The notes beneath the pieces are model-generated. The model ran no database searches and was not told the DNA's origin. It worked only from the letters and a program-made list of their open reading frames with translations. From the NCBI GenBank assembly GCA_030248135.1, contig JASANC010004358.1:1-64000 (forward strand): DNA of 64,000 bases. The letters are read 5' to 3'. The stretch is from Theristus sp. LFF4_11. Lineage: Eukaryota > Nematoda > Chromadorea > Monhysterida > Xyalidae. Shown here one piece after another: positions 49,287 to 59,778 of the stretch; within the stretch, counting starts at the first letter, position 1, and each line of letters opens with the position of its first letter. A program made the translations under genes and the position numbers.

Positions 49287-50171
49287 ATGTGTATTTGGTT
49301 TTTGGTGTTAAAAGCGTCCGAAAAATGCCGAGAGGCCACAGGACGCAGTTATGCGAGCAAATCTTCGCAAACCGCTGTTCAATCGCCCCCCCCCCCTACT
49401 CTCCACCTCACGAAACGTCTCAAACGCTTTTCTCCAAAATTCCCCAACTTTTCGCAGACCAACAGCGACGAAACTGGCCGCAAGTTTAGAGACCGAATGT
49501 CTGAGCATATGAGAAGCGCCAAAAATAACACTGTACAAACCCTTTTAGCCAAGCATTTTAAGAATAGTGGCCATAGTGAAGCAGACATGTCCTTCCAAAT
49601 TATCGAAAAACTGAACACCTCTGACAGCAAACAAGAAGATAGGTCTGAGCGCCTCAAGGCTGAAGATTTTTGGATAAGGCTGCTCAACACTGCCCACCCT
49701 TTGGGATTGAACGACGCTGTAAAGGGTATTCAAAATCTGTCTAAACTCAATGATGTTACTAATTTTGGCAAAACCCTGCCCTATTTCAGTCTGAAATGTC
49801 CCCGTAGACCAAGACCCAGAGGTAAACGGAAAAGCTCCGGTTCCAAAAAGAATGTTGATAAATCCAAAATACAATCACTGATTGGCAATTATGATACTGG
49901 GGATTACCGCCGTTTTTACATGGATCTATGCAACATGAATCAATCAACTCTGAAGCATTGCTGTGTTACCTTTCGTCAATCTAGTCATAAGCAAAAGCTG
50001 ATTACGTTGGTTGAGTCTTTCACTCTCCAAAGAAACAAGTTTGGTGATGTGAACGGCCAACCCAAAGCTCCCGTGGATACGGATAGAATATTTTTGCCTT
50101 TCCCAAACTGTGCGATTGAAGAAGCCAATATCCAGGGCGTTTTCAAGCACAGTAGGGTACAAAAATTTTGA
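49287..50171 (+). CDS. GIY-YIG-like endonuclease region of Penelope-like element
   Basis: The frame includes NSDETGRKFRDRMSEHMRSA (from about 49463), matching the GxxR...EH block of GIY-YIG nucleases, followed by TLLAKHFKNSGHSEADMSF. The GIY and YIG strands expected just upstream are not readable; the preceding residues look like untranslated or decayed sequence. It also carries a Lys/Arg-rich linker (RPRPRGKRKSSGSKK). The frame stops at TGA 50169-50171 and continues in the -1 frame as the reverse transcriptase. The nuclease would nick target DNA for priming. Probably incomplete and inactive at the N-terminus. Confidence 0.65.
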   Translation: MCIWFLVLKASEKCREATGRSYASKSSQTAVQSPPPPTLHLTKRLKRFSPKFPNFSQTNSDETGRKFRDRMSEHMRSAKNNTVQTLLAKHFKNSGHSEADMSFQIIEKLNTSDSKQEDRSERLKAEDFWIRLLNTAHPLGLNDAVKGIQNLSKLNDVTNFGKTLPYFSLKCPRRPRPRGKRKSSGSKKNVDKSKIQSLIGNYDTGDYRRFYMDLCNMNQSTLKHCCVTFRQSSHKQKLITLVESFTLQRNKFGDVNGQPKAPVDTDRIFLPFPNCAIEEANIQGVFKHSRVQKF

Positions 50172-51997
50172 GATCTGCCAATATTACTGACATTAGACCT
50201 GTCCAGGTTGTTTTTCGGCTGAATAAATCTTTAGAGCACTTTGTTTGCAATCACCGCTCCATTTCACGTTTTGACTCCTTTCAAGAAATAAGTAGCACTT
50301 GCTGTCACAGTTGCATCTGTGACCATGTTCTCGATAAATATAAACTTTCATCAGGACACGTGCTTACAGGCGATTTGACAGTGTTACAAAATGAAAAAAT
50401 AGAAAAACTGATCGGTAAAGGTCTGTCCTACAGATTGAATGAGAGTGTCACTCCTCAGTTTTTTGACTCTTTGAGGCAAGAAATCGAGTCATACACAAGT
50501 AAATTAGCAAGGAGAAACAGAGTGAGTGTCAACGCTTTGAACGAAGTTACAAGGGTGATTCTTGAACTCATCACAAATAGAGTAAATAGAACTATTGAAA
50601 ATGTTCACGTTGATCATAAACCTAATGTTCGTTGTTTGCACAAACATTTTTGCATTGTTCCTGCGGACAAATGTTCCAATAACGCTGTCGTCATTTGCAA
50701 AAAGTACTATACCCAGATATTGTGTAAAGAGCTGGGCATCGAAATTCTGAGAAGTGAGGCAACTGGCAATGAGGTCTATGTTCCTGTTGATCTTTCAATG
50801 AAACGTATCATTGATATTCATCAAAAGTTGGCCTCACATTACGGTGTTGATATCAAGAGTTCGGACAATTGTTTGCCGTTGATGTACGGATTGCCTAAAC
50901 TCCACAAAAATCCGGTAAAATTCAGGTTTATTGCGGCGGCTCATAACTCTAGCATGAAAACTCTGTCCTTGATAGCGGCTGCTATTTTGAATAAAATCAA
51001 GTCCCATTTCAACAAATACTGTGCTATCATTGAAAACCGTACTGGCAAAAAACTGTTCCGCTTGGTTAGTAGCAGCTACGATATCATAAACAAAATGGAA
51101 TATTTGAAACCTGCTGTTCAAACTGTTTCCACGTACGATTTCAGCACGCTGTTTACTTGTCTGCCTCATGATGTCATCAAGAAACAAATGTATAAAATGG
51201 TGGAATTATGTTTCAATAATGCTGGCAAAATGGGTATGTCTATCCACACAAACCAGTTTGGAAAGAGGTTTGCCGAATATGCCGGCGCACAAACTAAGCG
51301 CGGTATATATTTGGATAAGTTTGCTGTGTTCCAACTCTTGTGTGATATCATCGATCACACATACGTAACTTTTGGTGGCATTGTTTTCAAACAGAGAACT
51401 GGAGTACCTATGGGTGGCAACTGTAGTCCTCTTATAGCCGAATTAACCTTAGCAATGTTTGAATTCGAATTTTTGAAAGACAACAACGGTTTGCCTTTGT
51501 TCTATCGTTACATCGATGACGTTATTGTTTTCAATGATACTAACTTTGAAACCACTGCTTTGCAAATTTACCCAGCATGCCTGAAATTAGAAAAGACTAG
51601 TGCAGACGACTACTCTTGCAATTACCTCGATTTAGATATTTGTCTCACAACAGAAACGATTCATTTTAAACTGTTCGATAAAACTAGAGATTTCAATTTC
51701 CGCGTGGTTAAATATCCTCACCCTCATACCACAATGCCAAAGTTTATGATTTACGGTGTTTTGTATTCACAACTGTCTCGTTTTGCTAGAATCTGCAACG
51801 AAGAGTCAGTTTTTGTCAACGAAGCCAGAAATGTTTGCAACATTTATTTGTCAAAAGGAGCAAACTCAATTGATATCGTGAAAGAAATTCTAAAATTCTG
51901 CAATCGTAATCAAAAACTTCTTCTGAAATACTGCTGGATTGATGCATTGGACTATCGTATCAAGTTTCTTGACCTGATCCCAGCACTGAAACCTTGA
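50168..51997 (+). CDS. Reverse transcriptase of Penelope-like element
   Basis: An open frame of about 609 codons continuing the 49287 frame by a -1 shift at CAAAAATTTTGA; the true upstream start is in that frame, not at 50168. Motifs in order: PKLHKNPVKFRFI (from 50894), DFSTLFTCLPHDV (motif A, Asp at 51136), GVPMGGNCSPL (motif B, 51401), YRYIDDVIVF (motif C, Asp pair 51515-51520), then a thumb region. The catalytic aspartates are intact. Early Cys/His residues (STCCHSCICDH) may bind metal. The RT copies element RNA at a nicked chromosomal end. The open frame suggests a fairly recent insertion. Confidence 0.88.
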   Translation: MRSANITDIRPVQVVFRLNKSLEHFVCNHRSISRFDSFQEISSTCCHSCICDHVLDKYKLSSGHVLTGDLTVLQNEKIEKLIGKGLSYRLNESVTPQFFDSLRQEIESYTSKLARRNRVSVNALNEVTRVILELITNRVNRTIENVHVDHKPNVRCLHKHFCIVPADKCSNNAVVICKKYYTQILCKELGIEILRSEATGNEVYVPVDLSMKRIIDIHQKLASHYGVDIKSSDNCLPLMYGLPKLHKNPVKFRFIAAAHNSSMKTLSLIAAAILNKIKSHFNKYCAIIENRTGKKLFRLVSSSYDIINKMEYLKPAVQTVSTYDFSTLFTCLPHDVIKKQMYKMVELCFNNAGKMGMSIHTNQFGKRFAEYAGAQTKRGIYLDKFAVFQLLCDIIDHTYVTFGGIVFKQRTGVPMGGNCSPLIAELTLAMFEFEFLKDNNGLPLFYRYIDDVIVFNDTNFETTALQIYPACLKLEKTSADDYSCNYLDLDICLTTETIHFKLFDKTRDFNFRVVKYPHPHTTMPKFMIYGVLYSQLSRFARICNEESVFVNEARNVCNIYLSKGANSIDIVKEILKFCNRNQKLLLKYCWIDALDYRIKFLDLIPALKP

Positions 51998-52559
51998 TTT
52001 TCACATAGCTTCTGGTCCGGTTAACTTCACAAAGCTAAACTGTTTCCTAGTGTGTGGTCTAAATAGCCAACTTTCATCGCTAAACATTAGCGCTACTCTA
52101 TCATGAATGGCTCGCCGGTTCCAGGCCAACTAAAACCTGACGTAAAAATAGTTAAACTACTCTAGCCTAAATGGATGGCTGGTTGGAAGCAAGTTAAAAC
52201 CAAAGTTCTCTTGCACAAATGTGTCATTCTGATCCCAAAAATTTTTTTTGCTGTTTCTTTTTGCACCCATTGCCGAGGGAAAGTGTCATATGTCATCGTC
52301 ACGCTCGCGTTCGCCTGATCGAGGCAGAGACAAGAGCAAGCGTTCGCGCGAGAAAGTTAGTTGAGAAAGCTTTCACACGTTTTATTTTCTTTATATTTCA
52401 CTGTTATTCGAGTAAAATAGACTAAAAATTACGCTGCGTATCATTTGTGCCTACAAGTTTTAGCCTATACTCACCCGGTTCCTAGTTTAGTGTATCTATT
52501 TCATAACCAATGTTTCGCCTTAGCCTTTTTTCTTAACACAAAGAACAAACGGCACTCTT

Positions 52560-52631
52560 CTGACGAGGCCCACCGTTTGTTCGGCGGTCATTATGTAAAG
52601 TTGATTAAAGGGCCGAAACATAATGAACGCC
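52560..52631 (+). ncRNA. Hammerhead-ribozyme-like motif in Penelope-like 3' region
   Basis: CTGACGA (52560-52566) is followed by GGCCC, a 38-base loop, GGGCC (52610-52614) and GAAAC, matching the conserved core and helix II of a hammerhead. The following CATAATGAAC nearly fits a minimal helix III but has A where the cleavage-site U is expected, and no helix I pairing is obvious. An alternative hairpin (GGCGGTCATTATGT with ACATAATGAACGCC) overlaps it. Penelope-like elements are known to carry hammerheads; this one may be decayed. Confidence 0.4.
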
Positions 52632-52681
52632 ATTGGTTAACTGACCTAATAAATTTTGTACTTCAAAAACCTCCTTTTCTG

Positions 52682-52819
52682 ATCTACACCGGTTGGGTGT
52701 ATGACGGCCAGGCGTTCATAATGGACCGCTTTGCGTACGGTCGTCAACAGCCCGCCATTGACCCCGGCGACCGTCAAAACGTCTACGACACTGGCGGCAA
52801 GATTGAAGATGACGTCCAG
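52682..52819 (+). pseudogene. DOMON-domain gene fragment, second exon, 3' splice site missing
   Basis: The frame IYTGWVYDGQAFIMDRFAYG and following residues to KIEDDVQ gives the second half of a DOMON domain (the GWV..G.A...D block) and ends at a GTCCAG-GTGCGC donor. No AG lies in the 70 bp before it; the tract reads CCTCCTTTTCTG directly before ATC. Its phase (0) matches the donor at 49101. The retroelement ends just upstream, so its insertion or a point change may have removed the acceptor. No later exon of the gene is visible. Confidence 0.7.
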
Positions 52820-53015
52820 GTGCGCTTTTTCACCAAAATTTACGTTTTTTTGCCCCAGTTTTCTTTATCGTTTCGATCTTGCTCTCGTTTCTATCTCGAA
52901 TCAGGCACCTAGAATCTCGCTTCCAGGCATGGGGACTTGGCACGACTCTAGCAGGCACGGGTCAATGGCTTAGTCTAATGAGAGAAACAACACAAACAAA
53001 TCAATCTACAAATCC

Positions 53016-53123
53016 AACCAGCTGATTGGTTTGGTGGTCATGTGATGCATGGATTCTGTGCAAACCAAACTACGGCGATCTGAGCAATTCCTGCACAGAA
53101 TGCATGCATCAACCAATCAGCTA
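53016..53123. mobile_element. Hairpin MITE family E, copy 3
   Basis: ACCAGCTGATTGGTTTGGTG at the left and CATCAACCAATCAGCT at the right, with inner GATGCATGGATTCTGTGC / GCACAGAATGCATGCATC. Confidence 0.75.
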
Positions 53124-53280
53124 TGTACAGTGGCGGCCAAAAGTTTGGAAACCCTTTGCGTGCGCTGCATATCGCGCATTTTTGCGTTATTACAATGCAC
53201 ATAAGCAGTATATTTTTGATTTTTGGAACAAGCAATTGTTGTGTTCATAAACACAAAGCTAGCATGTGTTGGAGAGAGAC
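53124..53280 (+). mobile_element. Tc1/mariner-like element end (fragment)
   Basis: TACAGTGGCGGCCAAAAGTT begins with TA and the CAGTG..GGCCAAAAGT terminal sequence typical of Tc1-like elements. The opposite end is not found; the sequence runs into the CA repeat. Confidence 0.55.
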
Positions 53281-53305
53281 GCACAATAAAAGCACGCATA
53301 TACCA

Positions 53306-53418
<113 letters not shown>

Positions 53419-53440
53419 CGCATGGGGGTTTCCATGTTTC

Positions 53441-54105
53441 CTTTCAGGTTCAACCAGCTATGCTATCTGCCACATGGCGAGAGCCCACTCTTCAAATCAT
53501 CGTATCGAAAACACGTACCATGATTTCGCGATCACGTTGCGGGCAACTGACAGACGCAAGTTTAACACGTTAGTTTAGCTCAGCACGCAAGTTTTAACAT
53601 GTGGCCATGTTATCGGGTATCTGAAAAACGGTCGTGTGATGTGGTATTAACCAACATCCCCGCTCCAATTGTTTAACAATATATCGCACAACTCCATTGT
53701 AGACCTATAACGTACGCCAATCAACAAGATATCATGTTCATCTCATGGCCTACCGACTGAAAAAACATGTTCTAAGTTGCAAGAAAACGATTTCTGAAAC
53801 GATATCTCAATTCAGTTAAGTCATTTCAACGCTAAAAATTGACTCTAGAAGTCATCCAAATCGAAAAACATGGAGTACGTCGGTCAAAATGACCAAATAA
53901 TGACATGTACCTAAGCACACAAAGAAGTTGGGAAGAAAATTTGGTTTGAACTTTCAAAAAATTATGCCATAAATCGAATTTTCAGAGCAAAGTAGAAGAA
54001 AAATTTTTCAATTTTTTTTTAAGTTTGAAAAAAAAAATCCAAATTTAAAAAAAAAAACGAAAAAAAAATTAAAAAAAAATTTTTTTTTCAAAGCCCCTAA
54101 CCCTA
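53441..54105 (+). mobile_element. hAT-like family C, 3' part (copy C2)
   Basis: Begins CTTTCAGGTTCAACCAGC, identical from there to the 3' two-thirds of C1 apart from a few changes. Right end CCCCTAACCCTA with flank GGTATGGT, the partner of the duplication left of C1. Confidence 0.85.
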
Positions 54106-54116
54106 GGTATGGTACC

Positions 54117-54743
54117 GTGGGGGGGGGGGGTGCCGACCAAAAAGTGAGGGGGGGTCCAACCTATGGTAACGTGGGACCCCCCCCAGGGGGGTCCCATGGG
54201 GGGGGTGCATTTTTTCAGTATTTTGTGTGGGGGGGGGGGGCCCACCCCCCCCCCCCCACCCCCCCATGAAATTTTTTCGCTCAAATTTGAAAGGAAAAAC
54301 GCTAAATTTTGCTGCAAAATCTTTGAAATTACAATGAAGATGGTCAAGTTATCATATATTCAGCTTATATTATGGACTTTATAGACAAAAAATCATGATT
54401 TTCGAAAAAAAATTTAGGGTGTGCAGAAAATTTTGGGGGGGGGTTTTCCGCCAGACAAAATTTAATGGGGGGGGTGGGGGGTGTCGGCCAAATTTTCGAG
54501 GGGGGGGGTACGATGGGGGGGGGGTGCCCGGTTTTAGGGGGGGGGGGGGTGGCACGGTGCCCCCCACCCCCCCCCCACCCGACGGTCTCGGGTGCTCTGG
54601 GGGGGTGTACCCCCCCCCCCCCCCCCCCCCCCCCCCCCGCCCACGGTACTGGATAATAGCTGAGCCGAAAAAGCTTTCTGATAGAGATAGATGCGAAAAA
54701 TTTTTGGGGGGGGCCGGCCCCCCCCCAGGCCCCCCCCCCCCTA
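54117..54743. repeat. Extreme G and C homopolymer tracts in element X
   Basis: Dozens of G or C runs of 6-30 bases on one strand, for example near 54232-54262 and 54610-54640. They are part of element X and of D2's right end, not a gene. Frames through here are Gly/Pro artefacts. Confidence 0.9.
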
Positions 54744-54780
54744 GAACAACTATGTCGCAGATGTTGTTGAAGCCTGAAAT

Positions 54781-56042
54781 CCCGGAGTGCTACATTATGA
54801 AAGAAATGCATATGCATCTTCATCAAAAATCCATTCCACTGGCACGGGTGCAGCGGTTTCACACGCACAGCATCTACCCATCTGTGGGGAAGTGTCGGGA
54901 ACCCATCTGTGAAACTTGACGATGCGGAAAATGGACCAGGAAGCAAACCTAAACGATGAACCGATTTCATTCATCGCTACATTATCAGTTTCTTCTTCAG
55001 TTCACCAGTTTTTATTGTTTCTTCAGTTCACCACTTTCTTCATCAGTTTTTTTCATTGTTCCAAACTAGGCTCTGAGTCTGTCTGTCTGTTCCATCTTCC
55101 ATAGGGAAAACACGAAGTTTTGAACAACCGATCGAAATGTCCATCCGGAAATTTTTCATCAAGGCAGCCAGCCAGGTGTAACCAACCACCCATCAGCGTG
55201 CCAGATTCGTTTTTCATTTGTTTTCTTTGGCCAACCAATCACCGTGCTAGATTCTCGTTTTCTTATTTGTTTTCTGTGCTACCAAATCAGGGCACGATCA
55301 AATCAGGTTTCGTAAAACGCAACGTGCTGCAACATGGAATTGCATTTTCTTCTCTTTGATTGAAAACTAAACTAAACAAATAGAATGAGTTGGCTGGCAC
55401 ACCTTTCTAAAACATATAATTCTAAAGCGCGTGCGTGATTGCTTATAATTCACGCTTTGATTTTCTTTTTGCTGTTTACAGTCTATCACGCTAATATATG
55501 CAACTCGCTGATTGGTCGGCTCCTCACGCTCCGCACCCTGGGAACGGGATTCAGAAAAAATCATGTTTTTCATTGTTCAACGGTTTGTTTTCATTTATTT
55601 CATGCCGAAAAAACATTCTAAATAAAAAACTACAAAATTCCAAACGTTTGAATTGGTAAAAAATTAGTAAACTGAAGTTTTTATGGTTGATTGACGGCGA
55701 CGACGTCGTCGAGAATTTTTGCTTTCAAACGTACCGCTGGCCGCTGCTGCGTGTTCAAAACAAATTTAAAACAAACAAACAAAATAACAAAACTTGCTTC
55801 CAACGATTTCGACAGTTTTCATCCCGCTTTTAACAATTGATTCATTGGGTGCGCCATGTCCATTCATTGTTGTTCAAAGATTGTTCACATTGTCAATAAA
55901 TACTGTCACCTGCTGCGTTCTTCTTCTCTGTGCTTCGGACACACAGTAGCGGCCAGCGGCGGCACGCTCTTTTCATGCCTAAAGGCAAAAACTAAACCAA
56001 AATATTGTAGTACAAAATATTTCTTTCCCTATGTAGGCCAAC
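54781..56042. other. Unassigned segment between repeats
   Basis: Flanked by CCTGAAAT at 54773-54780 and 56043-56050, both within family A sequence, so it may itself be an insertion with an 8-bp duplication. No terminal inverted repeat is obvious. It contains two similar blocks at about 55185-55290 (CAGCGTGCCAGATTCG / CACCGTGCTAGATTCTCG). No gene seen. Confidence 0.5.
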
Positions 56043-56051
56043 CCTGAAATC

Positions 56052-56082
56052 CATAGTTGTTCTAGGGGGGCCTGGGGGGCCG
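56052..56082. mobile_element. hAT-like family D end (copy 3, fragment)
   Basis: CATAGTTGTTCTAGGGGGGC and a further G-rich stretch, the left end of family D, cut by the family A copy beginning at 56083. Confidence 0.6.
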
Positions 56083-56506
56083 TAGGGTTGTTAAAAAAAC
56101 AAAAATCGTCATTTTTGTTTTTTTTTAAAGAAAAATTAAAAAAAAAATTTCAAAAATCAAAGTTGTGCTAAATCAATCAGGGAGTTCGAAGAACCACATA
56201 TGATATGCAAGCGCCTCCGGAATGACTCCCGTATGGCGGAACTTTGGAGATTTTGTTTTGGTGACCTCAATTACCCCTTTTCCAAACCGTTACCATGCCT
56301 CTTCTACAGTACCGAAGGCGAAAGCAAATTTTCGAGGGGGGGGGGTGTCGTCACGTGGGGGGGTGCCGAAAATTTTTCAGTGGGGGGGTGTCAGTCATGG
56401 TACAGTGACACCCCCCCAGGCGGGGGCCATGGGGGGGGTGCACTATTGTAGAAAATTTTCTGGGGGGGTGCACTATTGTAGAAAATTTTCTGGGGGGGTG
56501 CACACC

Positions 56507-57585
56507 TAGGGTTAGGGGAAAAAAAAATCCGGATTTTTTTTTTAAATTTGTTAACATTGTTAAATTTATTTAAATGTTAACATTAAACATTTTAAACAAA
56601 CAAGTTAGGTTTGTTCGAAGCGTCTCGTCGAGCTGAGTTCATCTAGACTATTTTCAGAACGATCCGGAAAACTATAAGAGCGAAAATCGTGTTTTATTGA
56701 AATTATGTCCATTTCATAGAGGGAAAGTTGCATTTTCAACAGTAAAACAGGACAATTTTCGACGTGTACTTGAATATTGAACCGTTCTTAGTTGTTCCTC
56801 TTTTGAAAATTACCAAAATTTGACTGTGTTCAAAAATTCCTGTTTGCTGTAGCTAAGTCGGCAACCCCTGTCGACCCGGGCCCCCCCCCCCCCCCCCCCC
56901 CAAGACACTTACTTTCAGGTTCAACCAGCTATGCTATCTGCCACATGGCGAGAGCCCACTCTTCAAATCATCGTATCGAAAACACGTACCATGATTTCGC
57001 GATCACGTTGCGGGCAACTGACAGACGCAAGTTTAACACGTTAGTTTAGCTCAGCACGCAAGTTTTAACATGTGGCCATGTTATCGGGTATCTGAAAAAC
57101 GGTCGTGTGATGTGGTATTAACCAACATCTCCGCTCCAATTGTTTAACAATATATCGCACAACTCCATTGTAGACCTATAACATACGCCAATCAACAAAA
57201 TATCATGTTCATCTCATGGCCTACCGACTGAAAAAACACGTTCTAAGTTGCAAGAAAACGATTTCTGAAACGATATCTCAATTCAGTTAAGTCATTTCAA
57301 CGCTAAAAATTGACTCTAGAAGTCATCCAAATCGAAAAACATGGAGTACGTCGGTCAAAATGACCAAATAATGACATGTACCTAAGCACACAAAGAAGTT
57401 GGGAAGAAAATTTGGTTTGAACTTTCAAAAAATTATGCCATAAATCGAATTTTCAGAGCAAAGTAGAAGAAAAATTTTTCAAATTTTTTTTTTAAGTTTG
57501 AAAAAAAAAAATCCAAATTTTTTTTTAAAAAAAAAACGAAAAAAAAAATAAAAAAAAAATTTTTTTTTCAAAGCCCCTAACCTTA
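56507..57585 (+). mobile_element. hAT-like family C, intact copy C3
   Basis: 1,079 bp from TAGGGTTAGGGG to CCCCTAACCTTA with perfect target duplication TGCACACC (56499-56506, 57586-57593). Reference copy for the family in this window. No transposase frame. Confidence 0.92.
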
Positions 57586-57973
57586 TGCACACCCCCCACC
57601 CCACCCATGAGATTTTTTCGCTTAAATTTTGAAGGAAAAACGCTAAATTTTGCTGCAAAATCTTTGAAATTGCAATGAAGAATGTCAAGTTATCATATAT
57701 TTAGCTTATATTATGGACTTTAAAGACAAAAAATCAGGATTTTTGAGCAAAAATTCATGATTTTTGGGTGGTCCGAGAAAATTTTTGGGGGGTGTCACTG
57801 TTACTTAGGTCCATCTAGGGGGGGGGGTGGGGCCGTGGGGGGGGGGGTGTCTAGCAAATTTCGAGGGGGGGGGTGTGGATGGTCCAGTGTCAGGTTTTGG
57901 GGGGTGGGTGTCGCGTGACCCCCCCCACCCCCCCCCCCGCGGCGGCCTCGGGTGCTCGGGGGGGGGGTGTACC

Positions 57974-58690
57974 TAGGGTTGTTAAAAAAAACAAAAATCG
58001 TCATTTTTGTTTTTTTTTTTAAATTTTTTTTTTTTTTAAATTTCTAAAATCAAAGTTGTGCTTAATCAATCAGGGAGTCCGAAGAACCACATATGATATG
58101 CAAGCGCCTCCCGAATGACTCCCGTATGGCGGAACTTTGCAGATTTTGTTTTGGTGACCTCAATTACCCCTTTTCCAAACCGTCACCATGCCTCTTCTTG
58201 TGTTTTGACCTCCAAAACGTCACTAATTGTCCCCAGCTAAGCTAATGCTAAAGTGAAGACAAACATACCGCCTTGAAATTCGATCAATTCTTCTGATGGT
58301 GTCGCGACGACACGACACGAAGCAGCAACCAGACAACGTAGCGCTTGCAAACGGAGCAGCGAGCACAATCGGACGCTCTGCGAGGCGAATCGTCACCTTA
58401 TCTGCATCGGAAATGGTAGGCTAAGCTTTGGGACGCTCAAAAACTTCATCGCAGATGTTGTCGAAGCCTAAAATCAGTCGGTAAAACGGCCCAAAATCGA
58501 CTGCTAAAGGTTTTACGAGGTATAATCAAAGAAAATTTTTGTTGAACTTTCGAAAAATTGTGCCAAAATTGAGGTTTTCAGAGCATATTAGAGAAAAAAT
58601 TTTCGAATTTTTTTTTTAAAAAAAAATCGGCATTTTTGTTTTTTTTTAATCACTTTTTTTTTTAAATTTCATTTTTGTTTAACAACCCTG
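57974..58690 (+). mobile_element. hAT-like family A, intact copy b
   Basis: 717 bp from TAGGGTTGTTAAAA to AACAACCCTG with perfect target duplication GGTGTACC (57966-57973, 58691-58698), inserted in the G-rich part of X2. Confidence 0.92.
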
Positions 58691-59778
58691 GGTGTACCCC
58701 CCCCCCCCACCCCCCCCCTCGTCTTCGGTACTGCTTCAACCAGCTATGCTATCTGCCACATGGCGAGAGCCCACTCTTCAAATCATCGTATCGAAAACAC
58801 GTACCATGATTTCGCGATCACGTTGCGGGCAACTGACAGACGCAAGTTTAACACGTTAGTTTAGCTCAGCACGCAAGTTTTAACATGTGGCCATGTTATC
58901 GGGTATCTGAAAAACGGTCGTGTGATGTGGTATTAACCAACATCTCCGCTCCAATTGTTTAACAATATATCGCACAACTCCATTGTAGACCTATAACATA
59001 CGCCAATCAACAAAATATCATGTTCATCTCATGGCCTACCGACTGAAAAAACACGTTCTAAGTTGCAAGAAAACGATTTCTGAAACGATATCTCAATTCA
59101 GTTAAGTCATTTCAACGCTAAAAATTGACTCTAGAAGTCATCCAAATCGAAAAACATGGAGTACGTCGGTCAAAATGACCAAATAATGACATGTACCTAA
59201 GCACACAAAGAAGTTGGGAAGAAAATTTGGTTTGAACTTTCAAAAAATTATGCCATAAATCGAATTTTCAGAGCAAAGTAGAAGAAAAATTTTTCAAATT
59301 TTTTTTTAAGTTTGAAAAAAAAAATCCAAATTTAAAAAAAAAAAAAAACGAAAAAAAAATAAAAAAAAAATTTTTTTTTCAAAGCCCCTAACCCTATGCA
59401 CACCCCCCACCCCACCCATGAGATTTTTTCGCTTAAATTTTGAAGGAAAAACGCTAAATTTTGCTGCAGAATCTTTGAAATTGCAATGAAGAATGTCAAG
59501 TTATCATATATTTAGCTTATATTATGGACTTTAAAGACAAAAAATCAGGATTTTTGAGCAAAAATTCATGATTTTTGGGTGGTCCGAGAAAATTTTTGGG
59601 GGGTGTCACTGTTACTTAGGTCCATCTAGGGGGGGGGTGGGGCCGTGGGGGGGGGTGTCTAGCAAATTTCGAGGGGGGGGTGTGGATGGTCCAGTGTCAG
59701 GTTTTGGGGGGTGGGTGTCGCGTGACCCCCCCCACCCGCCCCCACGCGGAGGTCTCGGGTGCGCTGGGGGGGTGTACC

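Larger units (their letters stand above)
49150..52660 (+). mobile_element. Penelope-like element with upstream endonuclease (Naiad/Chlamys type), 5' truncated
   Basis: One retroelement spans an endonuclease-like frame, a reverse transcriptase frame and a 3' region ending near an AATAAA at 52648. It sits between two exons of the DOMON fragment in the same orientation. EN-before-RT order is known for the Naiad/Chlamys group of Penelope-like elements; canonical Penelope has the reverse. The exact ends are not clear. Confidence 0.75.

Noticed and set aside
54365..54970. Gly/Pro-rich frames on both strands
   Set aside because: These are products of G/C homopolymers in element X.
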